Notes: generated by a model not told the origin, from the sequence alone. 64,000 bases of DNA from Xanthostigma xanthostigma (GCA_963575645.1 OY754466.1:31094001-31158000), one strand, 5' to 3'; positions 36,781 through 52,100 are shown, numbered from the stretch's first letter. Numbers and translations: made by a program.

Positions 36781-38754
36781 GTCTACTTTCACTATAACAT
36801 TCAGGTTTGGATCGTTCTCTCATAAGAAAATGCAAACTGCATATTAACCATTATTTTAACGCACACAAGCAGTTTTTACATGCTTTATGACAATTAGGGG
36901 CAAATGGGTCCTTATAGGCAAAATTGCTTTATTTCATGAAGGTTAGTCTATTTTCACTATAACATTCAGGGTTGGATCGTTCTCTCATAAGAAAATGCAA
37001 ACTGCATATTATCCATTATTTTAACGCATACAAGCAGTTTTTACATGCTTTATGACAATTAGGGGCAAATGAATCCTTATAGGCAAAATTGCTTTATTTC
37101 ATGAAGGTAAGTCTATTTTCACTATAACATTCAGGTTTGGATCGTTCTCTCATAAGAAAATGCAAACTGCATATTAACCATTATTTTAACGCATACAAGC
37201 AGTTTTTACATGCTTTATGACAATTAGGGGCAAATGAGTCCTTATAGGCAAAATTGCTTTATTTCATAAAGGTAAGTCTATTTAGACTATAACATTCAGG
37301 TTTGGATCATTCTCATAAGAAAATGCAAACTGCATATTAACCATTATTTTAGCGCATACATGCAGTTTTTACATGCTTTATGACAATTAGGGGCAAATAA
37401 GTCCTTATAGGCAAAATTGCTTTATTTCATGAAGGTAAGTTTATTTCCACTATAACATTCAGGTTTGGATCATTCTCTCATAAGAAAATGCAAACTGCAT
37501 ATTAACAATTATTTTAACGCAGACAAGCAGTTTTTACATGCTTTACGACAATTAGGTGTAAATGAGTTCTTATAGGCAAAATTGCTTTATTTCATGAGGG
37601 TTAGTCTATTTACACTATAACAATTACGTTTGGATCATTCTCTCATAAGAAAATGCAAACTGCATATTTACTATCATTTTAACGCTTACAAGCAGTTTTT
37701 ACATGCTTTATGACAATTAGGTGCAAATAAGTCCTTATAGGCAAAATTGCTTTATTTCATGAGGGTAAGTCTATTTACACTATAACATTCAGGTTTGGAT
37801 CATTCTCTCATAAGAAAATGCAAACTGCATATTAACCATTATTTTAACGCATACAAGCAGTTTTTACATGCTTTATGACAATTAGGGGCAAATGCGTCCT
37901 TATAGGCACAAATGCTTTATTTAATGAAGGTTAGTCTATTTACACTATAACATTCAGGTTTGGATCATTCTCTCATAAGAAAATGCAAACTGCATATCAA
38001 CCATTATTTTAACGCAGCCAAGCAGTTTTTACATGCTTCACGACAATTGCGTGCAAATGAGTCCTTTTAGGCAAATTTGCTTTATTTTACAAAGGTAAGT
38101 CTGTTTTCACTATAACATTCAGGTTTGGATCATTCTCTCATAAGAAAATGCAAACTGCATATTAACCATTATTTTAACGCATACAAGCAGTTTTTACATG
38201 CTTTATGACAATTAGGGGCAAATGAGTCCTTATAGGCAAAATTGCTTTATTTCATGAAGGGTAAGTCTATTTACACTATAACATTCAGGTTTGGATCTTT
38301 CTCTCATAAGAAAATGCAAACTGCATATTAACCATTATTTAAACTTAGACAAGCAGTTTTTACATGCTTTACGACAATTAGGTGCAAATGAGTCTTTATA
38401 GGCAAAATTGCTTTATTTCATGAAGGTAAGTCTATTAATTACAATATAACATTTAGGTTTGGATCATTCTCTCATAAGAAAATGCAAACTGCATATTATC
38501 CATTATTTTAACGCATACAAGCAGTTTTTACAAGTTTATGACAATTAGGTGCAAATGAGTCCTTATAAGCAAAATTGCTTAATTTCATGAGGGTTAGTCT
38601 ATTTACACTATAACATTTAGGTTTGGATCATTCTTTCATTAGAAAATGCAAACTGCATATTTACTATCATTATAATGCATACAAGCAGGTTTTACATGCT
38701 TTATGACAATTAGGGGCAAATGAGTCCTTATAGGCAAAATTGCTTTATTTCATG
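36781..38754 (+). repeat. Internal 2,640 bp shift repeat, second half, unit copy 1
   Basis: Second half of the internal repeat of unit copy 1. It diverges from the first half at GAAGGTTAGTCTATTTACAC. The first half at that point reads GAAGGTAAGTCTATTTTCAC. Confidence 0.85.
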
Positions 38755-41700
38755 AAGGTTAGTCTATTTACACTATAACATTCAGGTTTGGATCATTCTC
38801 TCATAAGAAAATGCAAACTGCATATTAACCATTTTTTTAACGCTGACAAGCAGTTTTTACATGCTTTATGACAATTAGAAGCAAATGAGTCTTTATAGGC
38901 AAAATTGCTTTATTTCATGATGGTAAGTCTATTTACACTATAACATTCAGGTTTGGATCATTCTCTCATAAGAAAATGTAAACTGCATATTAACCATTAT
39001 TTTAAGGCAGACAAGCAGTTTTTACATGCTTCACGACAATTGCGTGCAAATGAGTCCTTATAGGCAAAATTGCGTTATTTTACAAAGGTATATCTATTTT
39101 CACTATAACATTCAGGTTTGGATCGTTCTCTCATAAGAAAATGCAAACTGCATATTAATCATTATTTTAACGCATACAAGCAGTTATTACATGCTTTATG
39201 ACAATTAGGGGCAAATGAGTCCTTATAGGCAAAATTGCTTTATTTCATGAGGGTAAGTCTATTTACACTATAACATTCAGGTTTGGATCATTCTCTCATA
39301 AGAAAATGCAAACTGCATATTAACCATTATTTTAACGCATACAAGCAGTTTTTACATGCTTTATGACAATTAGGGGCAAATAAGTCCTTATAGGCAAAAT
39401 TGCTTTATTTCGTGAAGGTAAGTCTATTTACACTATAACATTCAGGTTTGGATCATTCTCTCATGAGAAAATGCAAACTGCATATTAACCATTATTTTAA
39501 CGCAGACAAGCAGTTTTTACATGCTTTACGACAATTAGGTGCAAATGAGTCCTCATAGGCAAAATTGCTTTATTTCATGAGGGTTAGTCTATATACACTA
39601 TAACATTTAGGTTTGGATCATTCTCTCATAAGGAAATGCAAACTGCATATTTACTATCATTTTAACGATTACAAGCAGTTTTTACATGCTTTATGACAAT
39701 TAGGGGCAAAGGGGTCCTTATAGGCAAAATTGCTTTATTTTACAAAGGTTGGTCTATTTTCACTATAACATTCAGGTTTGGATCATTCTCTCATAAGAAA
39801 ATGCAAACTGCCTATTAACCATTATTTTAACGCATACAAGCAGTTTTTACATGCTTTATGACAATTAAAGGGCAAATGGGTCCTTATAGGCAAAATTGCT
39901 TTATTTCATGAAGGTTAGTCTATTTACACTATAACATTCAGGTTTGGATCATTCTCTCATAAGAAAATGCAAACTGCATATTAACCATTATTTTAACGCA
40001 TACAAGCAGTTTTTACATGCTTTATGACAATTAGGGGCAAATGGGTCCTTATAGGCAAAATTGCTTTATTTCATGAAGGTTAGTCTATTTTCACTATAAC
40101 ATTCCGGTTTGGATCGTTCTCTCATAAGAAAATGCAAACTGCATATTATCCATTATTTTAACGCATACAAGCAGTTTTTACATGCTTTATGACAATTAGG
40201 GGATAATGAGTCCTTATAGGCAAAATTGCTTTATTTTACAAAGGTAAGTTTATTTTCACTATAACATTCAGGTTTGGATCATTCTCTCATAAGAAAATGC
40301 AAACTGCTTATTATACATTATTTTAACGCATACAAGCAGTTTTTACATGCTTTATGACAATTAGGGGCAAATGAGTCCTTATAGGCAAAATTGCTTTATT
40401 TCATGAAGGTAAGTCTATTTTCACTATAACATTCAGGTTTGGATCGTTCTCTCATAAGAAAATGCAAACTGCATATTAACCATTATTTTAACGCATACAA
40501 GCAGTTTTTACAAGTTTTATGACAATTAGGGGCAAATGAGTCCTTATAGGCAAAATTGCTTTATTTCATGAGGGTTAGTCTATTCACACTATAACATTTA
40601 GGTTTGGATCATTCTTTCATAAGAAAATGCAAACTGCATATTTACTATCATTTTAACGCATACAAACAGTTTTTACATGCTTTATGACTATTAGGGGCAA
40701 ACGAGTCCTTATAGGCAAAATTGCTTTATTTCATGAAGGTAAGTCTGTTTACACAATAACATTCAGGTTTGGATCATTCTCTCGTAAGAAAATGCAAACT
40801 GCATATTAACCATTTTTTTAACGCTGACAAGCAGTTTTTACATGCTTTACGACAATTAGGTGTAAATGAGTCCTTATAAGCGAAATTGCTTTATTTCACA
40901 AAGGTAAGTTTACTTACACTATAACATTCAGGTTTGGATCATTCTCTCACAGGAAAATGCAAACTGCATATTAACCATTATTTTAACGCATTCAAGCAGT
41001 TTTTACATGCTTTATGACAATTAGGGGCAAATGAGTCCTTATAGGCAAAATTGCTTTATTTCATTAAGGGTAAGTCTATTTACACTATAACATTCAGGTC
41101 TGGATCTTTCTCTCATAAGAAAATGCAAACTGCATATTAGCCATTATTTAAACGCAGACAAGCAGTTTTTACATGCTTTACGACAATTAGGTGCAAATGT
41201 GTCTTTATAGGCAAAATTGCTTTATTTCATGAGGGTAAGTCTATTTACACTATAACATTCAGGTTTGGATCATTCTCTCATAAGAAAATGCAAACTGCAT
41301 ATTAACCATTATTTTAACGCATACAAGCAGTTTTTACAAGTTTTATGACAATTAGGTGCAAATGAGTCCTTATAGGCAAAATTGCTTTATTTCATGAGGG
41401 TTAGTCTATTTACACTATAACATTTAGGTTTGGATCATTCTTTCATAAGAAAATGCAAACTGCATATTTACTATCAATATAAAGCATACAAGCAGTTTTT
41501 ACATGCTTTATGACAATTAGGGGCAAATGGGTCCTTATAGGCAAAATTGCTTTATTTCATGAAGGTTAGTCTATTTTCACTATAACATTCAGGGTTGGAT
41601 CGTTCTCTCATAAGAAAATGCAAACTGCATATTATCCATTATTTTAACGCATACAAGCAGTTTTTACATGCTTTATGACAATTAGGGGCAAATGAATCCT

Positions 41701-43218
41701 TATAGGCAAAATTGCTTTATTTCATGAAGGTAAGTCTATTTTCACTATAACATTCAGGTTTGGATCGTTCTCTCATAAGAAAATGCAAACTGCATATTAA
41801 CCATTATTTTAACGCATACAAGCAGTTTTTACATGCTTTATGACAATTAGGGGCAAATGGGTCCTTATAGGCAAAATTGCTTTATTTCATGAAGGTTAGT
41901 CTATTTTCACTATAACATTCCGGTTTGGATCGTTCTCTCATAAGAAAATGCAAACTGCATATTATCCATTATTTTAACGCATACAAACAGTTTTTACATG
42001 CTTTATGACAATTAGGGGATAATGAGTCCTTATAGGCAAAATTGCTTTATTTTACAAAGGTAAGTTTATTTTCACTATAACATTCAGGTTTGGATCATTC
42101 TCTCATAAGAAAATGCAAACTGCTTATTATACATTATTTTAACGCATACAAGCAGTTTTTACATGCTTTATGACAATTAGGGGCAAATGAGTCCTTATAG
42201 GCAAAATTGCTTTATTTCATGAAGGTAAGTCTATTTTCACTATAACATTCAGGTTTGGATCGTTCTCTCATAAGAAAATGCAAACTGCATATTAACCATT
42301 ATTTTAACGCATACAAGCAGTTTTTACATGCTTTATGACAATTAGGGGCAAATGAGTCCTTATAGGCAAAATTGCTTTATTTGATAAAGGTAAGTCTATT
42401 TAGACTATAACATTCAGGTTTGGATCATTCTCTCATAAGAAAATGCAAACTGCATATTAACCATTATTTTAACCCTGACAAGCAGTTTTTACATGCTTTA
42501 CGACAATTAGGTGCAAATGAGTCCTTAAAGGCAAAATTGTTTTATTTCACAAAGGTAAGTCTCCTTTCATTATAACATTCAGGTTTGGATCATTCTCTCA
42601 TAAGAAAATGCAAACTGCATATTAACCATTATTTTAACGCAGAGAAGCAGTTTTTACATGCTTCACGACAATTGCGTGCAAATGAGTCCTTATAGGCAAA
42701 AATGCTTTATTTTACAAAGGTAAGTCTATTTACACTATAACATTCAGGTTTGGATCATTCTCTCATAAGAAAATGCAATCTGCATATTAACCATTATTTT
42801 AACGCATACAAGCAGTTTTTACATGCTTTATGACAATTAGGGGATAATAAGTCCTTATAGGCAAAATTGCTTTATTTTACAAAGGTAAGTCTATTTTCAC
42901 TATAACATATAGGTTTGGATCATTCTCTCATAAGAAAATGCAAACTGCATATTATACATTATTTTAACGCATACAAGCAGTTTTTACACGCTTTATGACA
43001 ATTAGAAGCAAATGAGTCTTTCTAGGCAAAATTGCTTTATTTCATGAAGGTAAGTCTATTTACACTATAACATTCAGGTTTGGATCATTCTCTCATAAGA
43101 AAATGTAAACTGCATATTAACCATTATTTTAACGCAGACAAGCAGTTTTTACATGGTTTACGACAATTAGGTGCAAATAAGTCCTTAAAGGCAAAATTGT
43201 TTTATTTCACAAAGGTAA

Positions 43219-45191
43219 GTCTACTTTCACTATAACATTCAGGTTTGGATCGTTCTCTCATAAGAAAATGCAAACTGCATATTAACCATTATTTTAACGC
43301 ATACAAGCAGTTTTTACATGCTTTATGACAATTAGGGGCAAATGGGTCCTTATAGGCAAAATTGCTTTATTTCATGAAGGTTAGTCTATTTTCACTATAA
43401 CATTCAGGGTTGGATCGTTCTCTCATAAGAAAATGCAAACTGCATATTATCCATTATTTTAACGCATACAAGCAGTTTTTACATGCTTTATGACAATTAG
43501 GGGCAAATGAATCCTTATAGGCAAAATTGCTTTATTTCATGAAGGTAAGTCTATTTTCACTATAACATTCAGGTTTGGATCGTTCTCTCATAAGAAAATG
43601 CAAACTGCATATTAACCATTATTTTAACGCATACAAGCAGTTTTTACATGCTTTATGACAATTAGGGGCAAATGAGTCCTTATAGGCAAAATTGCTTTAT
43701 TTCATAAAGGTAAGTCTATTTAGACTATAACATTCAGGTTTGGATCATTCTCATAAGAAAATGCAAACTGCATATTAACCATTATTTTAGCGCATACATG
43801 CAGTTTTTACATGCTTTATGACAATTAGGGGCAAATAAGTCCTTATAGGCAAAATTGCTTTATTTCATGAAGGTAAGTTTATTTCCACTATAACATTCAG
43901 GTTTGGATCATTCTCTCATAAGAAAATGCAAACTGCATATTAACAATTATTTTAACGCAGACAAGCAGTTTTTACATGCTTTACGACAATTAGGTGTAAA
44001 TGAGTTCTTATAGGCAAAATTGCTTTATTTCATGAGGGTTAGTCTATTTACACTATAACAATTACGTTTGGATCATTCTCTCATAAGAAAATGCAAACTG
44101 CATATTTACTATCATTTTAACGCTTACAAGCAGTTTTTACATGCTTTATGACAATTAGGTGCAAATAAGTCCTTATAGGCAAAATTGCTTTATTTCATGA
44201 GGGTAAGTCTATTTACACTATAACATTCAGGTTTGGATCATTCTCTCATAAGAAAATGCAAACTGCATATTAACCATTATTTTAACGCATACAAGCAGTT
44301 TTTACATGCTTTATGACAATTAGGGGCAAATGCGTCCTTATAGGCACAAATGCTTTATTTAATGAAGGTTAGTCTATTTACACTATAACATTCAGGTTTG
44401 GATCATTCTCTCATAAGAAAATGCAAACTGCATATCAACCATTATTTTAACGCAGCCAAGCAGTTTTTACATGCTTCACGACAATTGCGTGCAAATGAGT
44501 CCTTATAGGCAAATTTGCTTTATTTTACAAAGGTAAGTCTGTTTTCACTATAACATTCAGGTTTGGATCATTCTCTCATAAGAAAATGCAAACTGCATAT
44601 TAACCATTATTTTAACGCATACAAGCAGTTTTTACATGCTTTATGACAATTAGGGGCAAATGAGTCCTTATAGGCAAAATTGCTTTATTTCATGAAGGGT
44701 AAGTCTATTTACACTATAACATTCAGGTTTGGATCTTTCTCTCATAAGAAAATGCAAACTGCATATTAACCATTATTTAAACTTAGACAAGCAGTTTTTA
44801 CATGCTTTACGACAATTAGGTGCAAATGAGTCTTTATAGGCAAAATTGCTTTATTTCATGAAGGTAAGTCTATTAATTACAATATAACATTTAGGTTTGG
44901 ATCATTCTCTCATAAGAAAATGCAAACTGCATATTAACCATTATTTTAACGCATACAAGCAGTTTTTACAAGTTTATGACAATTAGGTGCAAATGAGTCC
45001 TTATAAGCAAAATTGCTTATTTCATGAGGGTTAGTCTATTTACACTATAACATTTAGGTTTGGATCATTCTTTCATTAGAAAATGCAAACTGCATATTTA
45101 CTATCATTATAATGCATACAAGCAGGTTTTACATGCTTTATGACAATTAGGGGCAAATGAGTCCTTATAGGCAAAATTGCTTTATTTCATG
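43219..45191 (+). repeat. Internal 2,640 bp shift repeat, first half, unit copy 2
   Basis: Counterpart of 34141-36113 in the second 9,078 bp unit, with the two-base deletion at 43749 and the AAT insertion at 44872. GCTTATTTC again lacks the A, so the one-base difference between halves was copied along with the larger unit. Confidence 0.85.
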
Positions 45192-45858
45192 AAGGTAAGT
45201 CTATTTTCACTATAACATTCAGGTTTGGATCGTTCTCTCATAAGAAAATGCAAACTGCGTATTAACCATTATTTTAACGCATACAAGCAGTTTTTACATG
45301 CTTTATGACAATTAGGGGCAAATGGGTCCTTATAGGCGAAATTGCTTTATTTCATGAAGGTTAGTCTATTTTCACTATAACATTCCGGTTTGGATCGTTC
45401 TCTCATAAGAAAATGCAAACTGCATATTATCCATTATTTTAACGCATACAAGCAGTTTTTACATGCTTTATGACAATTAGGGGATAATGAGTCCTTATAG
45501 GCAAAATTGCTTTATTTTACAAAGGTAAGTTTATTTTCACTATAACATTCAGGTTTGGATCATTCTCTCATAAGAAAATGCAAACTGCTTATTATACATT
45601 ATTTTAACGCATACAAGCAGTTTTTACATGCTTTATGACAATTAGGGGCAAATGAGTCCTTATAGGCAAAATTGCTTTATTTCATGAAGGTAAGTCTATT
45701 TTCACTATAACATTCAGGTTTGGATCGTTCTCTCATAAGAAAATGCAAACTGCATATTAACCATTATTTTAACGCATACAAGCAGTTTTTACATGCTTTA
45801 TGACAATTAGGGGCAAATGAGTCCTTATAGGCAAAATTGCTTTATTTGATAAAGGTAA

Positions 45859-47832
45859 GTCTACTTTCACTATAACATTCAGGTTTGGATCGTTCTCTCA
45901 TAAGAAAATGCAAACTGCATATTAACCATTATTTTAACGCACACAAGCAGTTTTTACATGCTTTATGACAATTAGGGGCAAATGGGTCCTTATAGGCAAA
46001 ATTGCTTTATTTCATGAAGGTTAGTCTATTTTCACTATAACATTCAGGGTTGGATCGTTCTCTCATAAGAAAATGCAAACTGCATATTATCCATTATTTT
46101 AACGCATACAAGCAGTTTTTACATGCTTTATGACAATTAGGGGCAAATGAATCCTTATAGGCAAAATTGCTTTATTTCATGAAGGTAAGTCTATTTTCAC
46201 TATAACATTCAGGTTTGGATCGTTCTCTCATAAGAAAATGCAAACTGCATATTAACCATTATTTTAACGCATACAAGCAGTTTTTACATGCTTTATGACA
46301 ATTAGGGGCAAATGAGTCCTTATAGGCAAAATTGCTTTATTTCATAAAGGTAAGTCTATTTAGACTATAACATTCAGGTTTGGATCATTCTCATAAGAAA
46401 ATGCAAACTGCATATTAACCATTATTTTAGCGCATACATGCAGTTTTTACATGCTTTATGACAATTAGGGGCAAATAAGTCCTTATAGGCAAAATTGCTT
46501 TATTTCATGAAGGTAAGTTTATTTCCACTATAACATTCAGGTTTGGATCATTCTCTCATAAGAAAATGCAAACTGCATATTAACAATTATTTTAACGCAG
46601 ACAAGCAGTTTTTACATGCTTTACGACAATTAGGTGTAAATGAGTTCTTATAGGCAAAATTGCTTTATTTCATGAGGGTTAGTCTATTTACACTATAACA
46701 ATTACGTTTGGATCATTCTCTCATAAGAAAATGCAAACTGCATATTTACTATCATTTTAACGCTTACAAGCAGTTTTTACATGCTTTATGACAATTAGGT
46801 GCAAATAAGTCCTTATAGGCAAAATTGCTTTATTTCATGAGGGTAAGTCTATTTACACTATAACATTCAGGTTTGGATCATTCTCTCATAAGAAAATGCA
46901 AACTGCATATTAACCATTATTTTAACGCATACAAGCAGTTTTTACATGCTTTATGACAATTAGGGGCAAATGCGTCCTTATAGGCACAAATGCTTTATTT
47001 AATGAAGGTTAGTCTATTTACACTATAACATTCAGGTTTGGATCATTCTCTCATAAGAAAATGCAAACTGCATATCAACCATTATTTTAACGCAGCCAAG
47101 CAGTTTTTACATGCTTCACGACAATTGCGTGCAAATGAGTCCTTTTAGGCAAATTTGCTTTATTTTACAAAGGTAAGTCTGTTTTCACTATAACATTCAG
47201 GTTTGGATCATTCTCTCATAAGAAAATGCAAACTGCATATTAACCATTATTTTAACGCATACAAGCAGTTTTTACATGCTTTATGACAATTAGGGGCAAA
47301 TGAGTCCTTATAGGCAAAATTGCTTTATTTCATGAAGGGTAAGTCTATTTACACTATAACATTCAGGTTTGGATCTTTCTCTCATAAGAAAATGCAAACT
47401 GCATATTAACCATTATTTAAACTTAGACAAGCAGTTTTTACATGCTTTACGACAATTAGGTGCAAATGAGTCTTTATAGGCAAAATTGCTTTATTTCATG
47501 AAGGTAAGTCTATTAATTACAATATAACATTTAGGTTTGGATCATTCTCTCATAAGAAAATGCAAACTGCATATTATCCATTATTTTAACGCATACAAGC
47601 AGTTTTTACAAGTTTATGACAATTAGGTGCAAATGAGTCCTTATAAGCAAAATTGCTTAATTTCATGAGGGTTAGTCTATTTACACTATAACATTTAGGT
47701 TTGGATCATTCTTTCATTAGAAAATGCAAACTGCATATTTACTATCATTATAATGCATACAAGCAGGTTTTACATGCTTTATGACAATTAGGGGCAAATG
47801 AGTCCTTATAGGCAAAATTGCTTTATTTCATG
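45859..47832 (+). repeat. Internal 2,640 bp shift repeat, second half, unit copy 2
   Basis: Counterpart of 36781-38754, with the two-base deletion at 46389 and the AAT insertion at 47512. TCCTTTTAGG and GCACACAAGC, private to the second half in unit copy 1, are also present here. Confidence 0.85.
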
Positions 47833-49105
47833 AAGGTTAGTCTATTTACACTATAACATTCAGGTTTGGATCATTCTCTCATAAGAAAATGCAAACTGCA
47901 TATTAACCATTTTTTTAACGCTGACAAGCAGTTTTTACATGCTTTATGACAATTAGAAGCAAATGAGTCTTTATAGGCAAAATTGCTTTATTTCATGATG
48001 GTAAGTCTATTTACACTATAACATTCAGGTTTGGATCATTCTCTCATAAGAAAATGTAAACTGCATATTAACCATTATTTTAAGGCAGACAAGCAGTTTT
48101 TACATGCTTCACGACAATTGCGTGCAAATGAGTCCTTATAGGCAAAATTGCGTTATTTTACAAAGGTATATCTATTTTCACTATAACATTCAGGTTTGGA
48201 TCGTTCTCTCATAAGAAAATGCAAACTGCATATTAATCATTATTTTAACGCATACAAGCAGTTATTACATGCTTTATGACAATTAGGGGCAAATGAGTCC
48301 TTATAGGCAAAATTGCTTTATTTCATGAGGGTAAGTCTATTTACACTATAACATTCAGGTTTGGATCATTCTCTCATAAGAAAATGCAAACTGCATATTA
48401 ACCATTATTTTAACGCATACAAGCAGTTTTTACATGCTTTATGACAATTAGGGGCAAATAAGTCCTTATAGGCAAAATTGCTTTATTTCGTGAAGGTAAG
48501 TCTATTTACACTATAACATTCAGGTTTGGATCATTCTCTCATGAGAAAATGCAAACTGCATATTAACCATTATTTTAACGCAGACAAGCAGTTTTTACAT
48601 GCTTTACGACAATTAGGTGCAAATGAGTCCTCATAGGCAAAATTGCTTTATTTCATGAGGGTTAGTCTATATACACTATAACATTTAGGTTTGGATCATT
48701 CTCTCATAAGGAAATGCAAACTGCATATTTACTATCATTTTAACGATTACAAGCAGTTTTTACATGCTTTATGACAATTAGGGGCAAAGGGGTCCTTATA
48801 GGCAAAATTGCTTTATTTTACAAAGGTTGGTCTATTTTCACTATAACATTCAGGTTTGGATCATTCTCTCATAAGAAAATGCAAACTGCCTATTAACCAT
48901 TATTTTAACGCATACAAGCAGTTTTTACATGCTTTATGACAATTAAAGGGCAAATGGGTCCTTATAGGCAAAATTGCTTTATTTCATGAAGGTTAGTCTA
49001 TTTACACTATAACATTCAGGTTTGGATCATTCTCTCATAAGAAAATGCAAACTGCATATTAACCATTATTTTAACGCATACAAGCAGTTTTTACATGCTT
49101 TATGA

Positions 49106-52100
49106 CAATAAGGGGCAAATGAGTCCTTATAGGCAAAATTGCTTTATTTCATGAAGGGTAAGTCTATTTACACTATAACATTCAGGTTTGGATCTTTCTC
49201 TCATAAGAAAATGCAAACTGCATATTAACCATTATTTAAACTTAGACAAGCAGTTTTTACATGCTTTACGACAATTAGGTGCAAATGAGTCTTTATAGGC
49301 AAAATTGCTTTATTTCATGAAGGTAAGTCTATTAATTACACTATAACATTTAGGTTTGGATCATTCTCTCATAAGAAAATGCAAACTGCATATTAACCAT
49401 TATTTTAACGCATACAAGCAGTTTTTACAAGTTTATGACAATTAGGTGCAAATGAGTCCTTATAAGCAAAATTGCTTAATTTCATGAGGGTTAGTCTATT
49501 TACACTATAACATTTAGGTTTGGATCATTCTTTCATAAGAAAATGCAAACTGCATATTTACTATCATTATAATGCATACAAGCAGGTTTTACATGCTTTA
49601 TGACAATTAGGGGCAAATGAGTCCTTATAGGCAAAATTGCTTTATTTCATGAAGGTTAGTCTATTTACACTATAACATTCAGGTTTGGATCATTCTCTCA
49701 TAAGAAAATGTAAACTGCATATTAACCATTATTTTAAGGAAGACAAGCAGTTTTTACATGCTTCACGACAATTGCGTGCAAATGAGTCCTTATAGGCAAA
49801 ATTGCGTTATTTTACAAAGGTATATCTATTTTCACTATAACATTCAGGTTTGGATCGTTCTCTCATAAGAAAATGCAAACTGCATATTAATCATTTTTTT
49901 AACGCTGACAAGCAGTTTTTACATGCTTTATGACAATTAGAAGCAAATGAGTCTTTATAGGCAAAATTGCTTTATTTCATGATGGTAAGTCTATTTACAC
50001 TATAACATTCAGGTTTGGATCATTCTCTCATAAGAAAATGTAAACTGCATATTAACCATTATTTTAAGGAAGACAAGCAGTTTTTACATGCTTCACGACA
50101 ATTGCGTGCAAATGAGTCCTTATAGGCAAAATTGCGTTATTTTACAAAGGTATATCTATTTTCACTATAACATTCAGGTTTGGATCGTTCTCTCATAAGA
50201 AAATGCAAACTGCATATTAATCATTATTTTAACGCATACAAGCAGTTATTACATGCTTTATGACAATTAGGGGCAAATGAGTCCTTATAGGCAAAATTGC
50301 TTTATTTCATGAGGGTAAGTCTATTTACACTATAACATTCAGGTTTGGATCATTCTCTCATAAGAAAATGCAAACTGCATATTAACCATTATTTTAACGC
50401 ATACAAGCAGTTTTTACATGCTTTATGACAATTAGGGGCAAATAAGTCCTTATAGGCAAAATTGCTTTATTTCGTGAAGGTAAGTCTATTTACACTATAA
50501 CATTCAGGTTTGGATCATTCTCTCATGAGAAAATGCAAACTGCATATTAACCATTATTTTAACGCAGACAAGCAGTTTTTACATGCTTTACGACAATTAG
50601 GTGCAAATGAGTCCTCATAGGCAAAATTGCTTTATTTCATGAGGGTTAGTCTATTTACACTATAACATTTAGGTTTGGATCATTCTCTCATAAGGAAATG
50701 CAAACTGCATATTTACTATCATTTTAACGCTTACAAGCAGTTTTTACATGCTTTATGACAATTAGGGGCAAAGGGGTCCTTATAGGCAAAATTGCTTTAT
50801 TTTACAAAGGTTAGTCTATTTTCACTATAACATTCAGGTTTGGATCATTCTCTCATAAGAAAATGCAAACTGCCTATTAACCATTATTTTAACGCATACA
50901 AGCAGTTTTTACATGCTTTATGACAATTAGGGGCACATGAGTCCTTATAGGCAAAATTGCTTTATTTCATGAGGGTAAGTCTATTTACACTATAACATTC
51001 AGGTTTGGATCTTTCTCTCATAAGAAATTGCAAACTGCATATATACCATTATTTAAACGCAGACAAGCAGTTTTTACATGCTTTATGACAATTAGGTGCA
51101 AATGAGTCCTTATAGGCAAAATTGCTTTATTTCATGAGGGTAAGTCTATTTACACTATAACATTCAGGTTTGGATCTTTCTCTCATAAGAAATTGCAAAC
51201 TGCATATATACCATTATTTAAACGCAGACAAGCAGTTTTTACATGCTTTACGACAATTAGGTGCAAATTAGTCTTTATAGGCAAAATTGCTTTATTTCAT
51301 GAGGGTAAGTCTACTTACACTATAACATTTAGGTTTGGATCATTCTCTCATAAGAAAATGCAAACTGCATATTAACCAATATTTTAACGCATACAAGCAG
51401 TTTTTACAAGCTTTATGACAATTAGGTGCAAACGAGTCCTTATAGGCAAAATTGCTTAATTTCATGAGTGTTAGTCTATTTACACTATAACATTTAGGTT
51501 TGGATCATTCTTTCATAAGAAAATGCAAACTGCATATTTACTATCATTATAAAGCATACAAGCAGTTTTTACATGCTTTATGACAATTAGGTGCAAATGA
51601 GTCCTTATAAGCAAAATTGCTTTATTTCATGAGGGTAAGTCTATTTTCACTATAACATTCAGGTTTGGATCGTTCTCTCATAAGAAAATGCAAACTGCAT
51701 ATTAACCATTGTTTTAACCCTGACAAGCAGTTTTTACATGCTTTACGACAATTAGGTGCAAATGAGTCCTTAAAGGCAAAATTGTTTTATTTCACAAAGG
51801 TAAGTCTTCTTTCACTATAACATTCAGGTTTGGATCATTCTCTCATAAGAAAATGCAAACTGCATATTAACCATTATTTTAACGCAGAGAAGCAGTTTTT
51901 ACATGCTTCACGACAATTGCGTGCAAATGAGTCCTTATAGAAAAAAATGCTTTATTTTACAAAGGTTAGTCTATTTACACTATAACATTCAGGTTTGGAT
52001 CATTCTCTCATAAGAAAATGCAATCTGCATATTAACCATTATTTTAACGCATACAAGCAGTTTTTACATGCTTTATGACAATTAGGGGATAATAAGTCCT

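Larger units (their letters stand above)
30902..39979 (+). repeat. 9,078 bp higher-order unit (55 monomers), copy 1
   Basis: Every marker tested recurs 9,078 bp downstream: TACAAGTTTT at 31431/40509, AACCCTGAC at 33393/42471, the two-base deletion ATTCTCATAAG at 34671/43749, the AAT insertion at 35794/44872 and 38434/47512, TCCTTTTAGG near 38062/47140, and AATTAAAGG at 39863/48941. I found no mismatch at the places compared. The exact start lies between 30902 and about 30960, since the upstream sequence (CTGCGTATT) differs from that before copy 2. Confidence 0.92.
39980..49105 (+). repeat. 9,078 bp higher-order unit, copy 2
   Basis: Tandem copy of 30902-39979. The match at 9,078 bp runs to about 49105, where CAATTAGGGGCAAATGGG in copy 1 context is replaced by CAATAAGGGGCAAATGAG. 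Apparent sequence identity over 9 kb of a fast-evolving satellite means either a very recent unequal exchange or an assembly duplication, and read coverage would tell them apart. Confidence 0.92.

Noticed and set aside
51193..51375. Open reading frame of 60 codons
   Set aside because: It lies wholly inside satellite monomers. Because 165 is divisible by 3, a stop-free frame carries over into the next monomer and the peptide repeats every 55 residues. Nearly all other monomers have stops in this frame, and there is no sign of coding selection or of any known domain.
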